8,222 nt of DNA from CAZMYO01 sp964570525. Lineage in GTDB: Bacteria > Patescibacteriota > Patescibacteriia > Magasanikbacterales > GWA2-37-8. A program made the translations under genes and the position numbers. Every line of letters starts with the position of its first letter. Position 1 is the stretch's first letter. The stretch spans positions 1 to 8,222 of the forward strand of contig CAZMYO010000019.1 in assembly GCA_964570525.1 (NCBI GenBank), given 5' to 3'. This document shows, one piece after another, positions 5,724 through 8,222 of the stretch. Below the pieces are notes generated by a model. It was not told where the DNA came from, made no database searches, and saw only the letters and a list, made by a program, of their open reading frames with translations.

Positions 5724-6386
5724 ATGTGTTTTTCTTCTTCGGCAAGTTTTATCACGAGCGGTGGGCTGGCGGCCATTGGGATGGTTTCGTTGAAAAAAGC
5801 AATAAAATTCCGCCATAGCCAGCCGCTAAGTGGGGCAAGCGTTATCCCGACTAAGTCGGGACAAAAAATTCTCGCTGTTATCCCGCTTCTATTCGCAATT
5901 CAGCAGGCATTTGAAGGCGTTCAGTGGCTAGCCGCGCGTCCTGGCGCCGTCAGCGTCGCGGCCGGGTATGGCTTCCTATTTTTCGCGTTGTTGGTGTGGC
6001 CAACCTATGTGCCGATCACAGTTTTTGCGCTGGATGAAAAAAAACGAAAGATATTAAAATGGTTTGTCGGCTTGGGAATAGCGCTGACAGTTTTTTTCCT
6101 GGCCGTACTTTTGGCGCGGCCAATCGCGGTACGCGTGGTAAACCACAGCATTGATTATCAAATCAACGTACCATTTGAAACCGCGGCGATTGTCGCTTAT
6201 TCCATTATCGTATTCGGGACGCCGATTTTGTCCAGCAAACGCGCTGTTCGCTGGTTTGGCGTCGCCATCATTTTTTCCGCGCTGATTGCCGCGATATTTT
6301 TTTTCGAAACCTTTATATCTGTTTGGTGCCTATTCGCCGCGCTTCTAAGCTCGCTCATTTATTTCTATTTAAAATATCAACGGTGA
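5724..6386 (+). CDS. DUF6629-type polytopic membrane protein
   Basis: This 220-residue integral membrane protein has about seven hydrophobic segments (roughly 6-24, 48-68, 80-104, 112-132, 152-170, 176-196, 197-216). The N-terminus MCFSSSASF, the QQAFEGVQW segment (60-68), the WPTYVP loop (92-97) and the C-terminal SVWCLFAALLS segment (199-209) match what I recall of the DUF6629 family, whose function is unknown. The invariant MCFS start supports the ATG at 5724, although no SD is visible and the leader is about 20 nt. Residues 40-51 are encoded by a 36-nt segment containing a perfect palindrome, within the loop between helices 1 and 2, which looks longer than usual. A terminator upstream and a separate promoter suggest independent expression. 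No terminator is seen after it, so some read-through into the next operon is possible. Confidence 0.85.
   Translation: MCFSSSASFITSGGLAAIGMVSLKKAIKFRHSQPLSGASVIPTKSGQKILAVIPLLFAIQQAFEGVQWLAARPGAVSVAAGYGFLFFALLVWPTYVPITVFALDEKKRKILKWFVGLGIALTVFFLAVLLARPIAVRVVNHSIDYQINVPFETAAIVAYSIIVFGTPILSSKRAVRWFGVAIIFSALIAAIFFFETFISVWCLFAALLSSLIYFYLKYQR
5841..5885 (+). repeat. In-frame palindromic insertion with 9-bp flanking direct repeat
   Basis: TCCCGACT (5845-5852), a single A, then AGTCGGGA (5854-5861) form a perfect 17-nt palindrome. GTTATCCCG occurs at 5841-5849 and again at 5877-5885, exactly 36 bases (12 codons) apart, so the reading frame is kept and the protein reads VIP twice (40-42, 52-54). This resembles a small palindromic element inserted in a coding region, as described for Rickettsia palindromic elements. 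Its mobility here is inference. Confidence 0.55.
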
Positions 6387-6507
6387 TAGTTTTTTATTAT
6401 TCAAAATATGCCTGAATCTTTTATTTATAAATTTTCGTTTGACGGATTAATTTCTCCTGGCGTGGTTTTAATGTAAAAAAATATTACCATGTGCTATCAT
6501 AGAAGAC
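6387..6507. other. AT-rich intergenic region without a clear terminator
   Basis: After the DUF6629-type stop there is a T-run (TTTTTTATTATT, about 6390-6401) but no stem before it. TTGACG (6439-6444) and TTTAAT (6467-6472) are separated by 22 bases, too far for a standard promoter. The only convincing signal is the extended -10 at 6492-6500. No small ORF or RNA gene was recognised. Confidence 0.6.
6490..6500 (+). promoter_or_regulatory. Extended -10 promoter giving a probably leaderless mRNA
   Basis: TGC followed by TATCAT (6492-6500, five of six) matches the ATGTGnTAT pattern of the csp and DUF6629-type promoters. The -35 at the usual distance (6472-6477, TGTAAA) is weak. Initiation about seven bases downstream would fall at 6507-6508, at or next to the A of the ATG. 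The transcript should therefore be leaderless or nearly so. Confidence 0.5.
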
Positions 6508-6687
6508 ATGCTAGAGAGTCAACGCCAAAACAAACAGCTGCTTAAAGACATCAAGGCTGAATACCAGCTCTTCCTTTTAGAATTTTCTCGTTTACAAAAA
6601 GAACAAAACAATCTCCTCGCCGAGTATCGCAAACGCTTGGAGGAACTCAAAATAAAATTACTCAAAGAAAAAATAAGCGCCATTTAA
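6508..6687 (+). CDS. Small coiled-coil protein (59 residues), function unknown
   Basis: The ORF encodes 59 residues beginning MLESQRQNKQ and ending KEKISAI. It is almost entirely charged or polar with regularly spaced Leu, Ile and Phe, as in one amphipathic helix or a coiled coil (about 8-57). There is no signal peptide or membrane segment. No SD is present, and the promoter's expected start site coincides with the ATG, so leaderless translation is likely. Only one base separates its stop from the ATG of the next gene (TAA-T-ATG), which implies co-transcription and probably translational coupling. It may bind or regulate the downstream protein, but that is inference from position. I do not recognise a family. 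Confidence 0.75.
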   Translation: MLESQRQNKQLLKDIKAEYQLFLLEFSRLQKEQNNLLAEYRKRLEELKIKLLKEKISAI

Positions 6688-6688
6688 T

Positions 6689-8222
6689 ATGCCTGAACTC
6701 GGTCAACCAAGACAACCGCCAAAACATGAATTATACCCGCCGCCATTTCCCAAGGAAAAACAGCCGACCCCCGAGGACGAGGTAATTTACGATGCCACGG
6801 CCGAAGCCGAAATGGAGGCGTCCGCTGACCAATTTGCGGTCGAAAAAATTGGGGAGATGGAGGACTTAACCGATCAGCTGGTGGAAGAGGGAGAGGGCGG
6901 AGTGAAAAAAATCAGCCAGGATGTTGGGCTTCCCCCGGAAAAAACCGACGAAGTGCAAAAAGAAATGGGCCTGTGGGATAAAATGAAAGGATTCTGGGAC
7001 AAGGTTCGCGGCCGCGGTTCGGAGGCCGCTAAAAAAATGAACGAGTTGGCTTCGGCGGAAGCCGAACTAGCAGAAGAGAGAGAAACATCCCCGTTTGCTC
7101 CGGGAGAAATTTTTGATCCGGCAGCGGAGCTAAAAAAAGTACGCCAGGCCAAAGGCGAGGCTCGGGCGGAAGCGCTCCGAGAGTTTAAAGTGAAGCTGGT
7201 GGAACAGAGAAAGGGCTTGGCGAAAATGCAGGAAGAGATTGTTGGCAAGATCCGTGAAAATCCCGGGATGCCCATTGAAAATTTTAATCAAACGGTTGCC
7301 GAGTTCGCCCAAAAATATGGTTTCAACGAGGAACAAAAGAAGAGTGCGGAGACTGTCTTCCAAGCCTACCAAGAAAAACATAATTTGGTGCGCAAGATGA
7401 GGCAGGATCTTCCCAAAGATCAAGATCTCTTCCGGGTAATGTTCGGTCGCGACCCCAAAGGAAAAGTTAAGGTGGTGGAAGGGCCAATGACACTTTATTT
7501 TCGATGTTCTAATCCGGAAGATTACGCAATGATTGTCAATCAGACTTTTCTTGAAGGAAGAGAGCCTACGCCGCTTGAACTAGCTGCCGCCAATGCTAGT
7601 GGTGGCGGCAGCATTGAGGGCTCATTGATAATCGGACTAGAAGGAACAATTATTGCCCAAAATGCCAGTCTAAAAAACGCCGACGGTTCTGCTCAAACGA
7701 CCCTGCGACACGAGGAACAGCACCAGTTTAAGCGCTTATTTGGTGAAAAACCATCCAAACCCATGAGTTTTAACGAAGTTCTGGTTGCCAAAGACGGTCC
7801 GGAAAAAGAGCAGATATTGCGTCGGTTTCTCGAGGGCGAACGTCAAAAGCGGGATGAAAATTTTAAAGACGAAATCTTAGCCTACTTTAAAGAAGGGAGG
7901 TCGCCAGAAGAAATTTTTAGCCACTTGACGCAGAGCAGAGAAAGCGGTGGGGTCTATGATGATTTTGCCGACGCCAAGGGTGCGGCTCAAAAACTTATTC
8001 CTAAGTTGGGCGAAAAATACCGAACCACCGTGGAAAACCTGGCCGATGATATTTTTGTAAAAGAACATCGTCAATTTATCCAAGACGGTATTGATGCTTT
8101 TACCACTCTCCAAAAAAATGGTTTTTCGCAGGAAGAAACTATTGCCGTACTTCTCCAAGAACCGCTTTCTCGCTGGAAACGCGTGGCCAAGCTACTTACC
8201 GAAACCAAGGCAATTCCGGCCA
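6689..8222 (+). CDS. Large uncharacterised protein with HEEQH metalloprotease-like motif (partial, open at right edge)
   Basis: The frame opens at ATG 6689 and stays open for 511 codons to the window edge, so the C-terminus is missing. Residues 1-50 are Pro- and Glu-rich and look disordered. Residues 50-240 are highly charged and mainly helical, with a long helix-like stretch at 145-190. A short more hydrophobic part follows (247-330, including MTLYFRCSNPEDYAMIV and GSLIIGLEGTIIA). HEEQH lies at 341-345, within TTLRHEEQHQF, an HExxH arrangement typical of zinc metallopeptidases: His341 and His345 would bind metal and Glu342 would be catalytic. A possible third ligand is Glu395 in KDEILAYF, 50 residues after His345. 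The rest is helical and charged. No signal peptide or membrane segment is visible, so the visible part appears cytoplasmic. Similar long charged proteins with HExxH are, as I recall, found in Parcubacteria, but I cannot name a family. It follows the 59-residue gene by one base, without its own SD. Confidence 0.88.
   Translation, partial: MPELGQPRQPPKHELYPPPFPKEKQPTPEDEVIYDATAEAEMEASADQFAVEKIGEMEDLTDQLVEEGEGGVKKISQDVGLPPEKTDEVQKEMGLWDKMKGFWDKVRGRGSEAAKKMNELASAEAELAEERETSPFAPGEIFDPAAELKKVRQAKGEARAEALREFKVKLVEQRKGLAKMQEEIVGKIRENPGMPIENFNQTVAEFAQKYGFNEEQKKSAETVFQAYQEKHNLVRKMRQDLPKDQDLFRVMFGRDPKGKVKVVEGPMTLYFRCSNPEDYAMIVNQTFLEGREPTPLELAAANASGGGSIEGSLIIGLEGTIIAQNASLKNADGSAQTTLRHEEQHQFKRLFGEKPSKPMSFNEVLVAKDGPEKEQILRRFLEGERQKRDENFKDEILAYFKEGRSPEEIFSHLTQSRESGGVYDDFADAKGAAQKLIPKLGEKYRTTVENLADDIFVKEHRQFIQDGIDAFTTLQKNGFSQEETIAVLLQEPLSRWKRVAKLLTETKAIPA
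7583..7612. repeat. 10-bp perfect inverted repeat within the HEEQH gene
   Basis: GCTGCCGCCA (7583-7592) and TGGCGGCAGC (7603-7612) are perfect reverse complements around ten bases. They encode an Ala-Ala-Asn-Ala-Ser-Gly-Gly-Gly-Ser loop (299-308). The symmetry may simply follow from Ala (GCC) and Gly (GGC) codons. Confidence 0.6.

Noticed and set aside
6439..6472. TTGACG and TTTAAT as a promoter before the coiled-coil gene
   Set aside because: The spacing of 22 bases is outside the usual range. The extended -10 at 6492-6500 fits the local pattern better.
6874..7423. Two overlapping minus-strand frames opposite the HEEQH gene
   Set aside because: They are Ser- and Phe-rich complements of Glu- and Lys-rich coding sequence. 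The plus frame is open across the whole region and continues to the window edge.
7877..8158. 93-residue minus-strand frame near the right edge
   Set aside because: It is antisense to the same long plus-strand frame and shows no SD or motif of its own.
1..8222. CRISPR array, tRNA, rRNA, transposase or phage genes
   Set aside because: I looked for regularly spaced repeats, cloverleaf-like sequence and recognisable mobile-element proteins and saw none.

Overview
The window looks like a piece of a small, streamlined bacterial chromosome, most probably from the Candidate Phyla Radiation (Patescibacteria, Parcubacteria-like). This is inference. It rests on compact, mostly same-strand genes, short leaders often lacking a Shine-Dalgarno sequence, AT-rich intergenic DNA with TGn-extended -10 promoters, and a final large charged protein of a type familiar from such genomes. 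No rRNA, tRNA, marker protein, CRISPR array or transposase is present to confirm it.

Layout, left to right. At the extreme left edge a minus-strand gene appears to begin: only SD, ATG and divergent promoter are visible. Facing away from it is a complete M3-family oligoendopeptidase (145-1992) with its own TTGACA promoter, a good SD and two consecutive terminator-like hairpins. Next is a cold-shock protein (2232-2432) with a clear promoter, an 80-nt leader that can form competing hairpins, and a very strong terminator. Its T-tract runs into the promoter of a DEAD-box RNA helicase (2527-3798). These two form an RNA-remodelling pair. A small four-helix membrane protein resembling part of YjdF/DUF2238 (3825-4244) follows in the same transcription unit.

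A lipoprotein gene (4346-5608) with strong SD and an inverted repeat in its promoter spacer comes next. It carries three divergent copies of an unrecognised domain with a conserved cysteine pair, and ends at a UUCG-loop terminator. Then comes a DUF6629-type polytopic membrane protein (5724-6386) whose coding sequence holds a 17-nt perfect palindrome in a 36-nt in-frame segment bounded by a 9-bp direct repeat.

The right end is a tight two-gene operon. It has a 59-residue coiled-coil protein (6508-6687), then, one base after its stop, a large ORF from 6689 that stays open to the window edge (511 codons visible). This second protein has a charged, disordered-looking N-terminus and an HEEQH metalloprotease-like motif but no recognised family. 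Together with the three-repeat lipoprotein it is the best candidate for undescribed biology here.

Every gene-free stretch is shorter than 300 bases. The largest (1993-2231) is filled by terminators, a promoter and the csp leader. The stretch 6387-6507 is AT-rich, with no clear terminator and a probable promoter at its right end.
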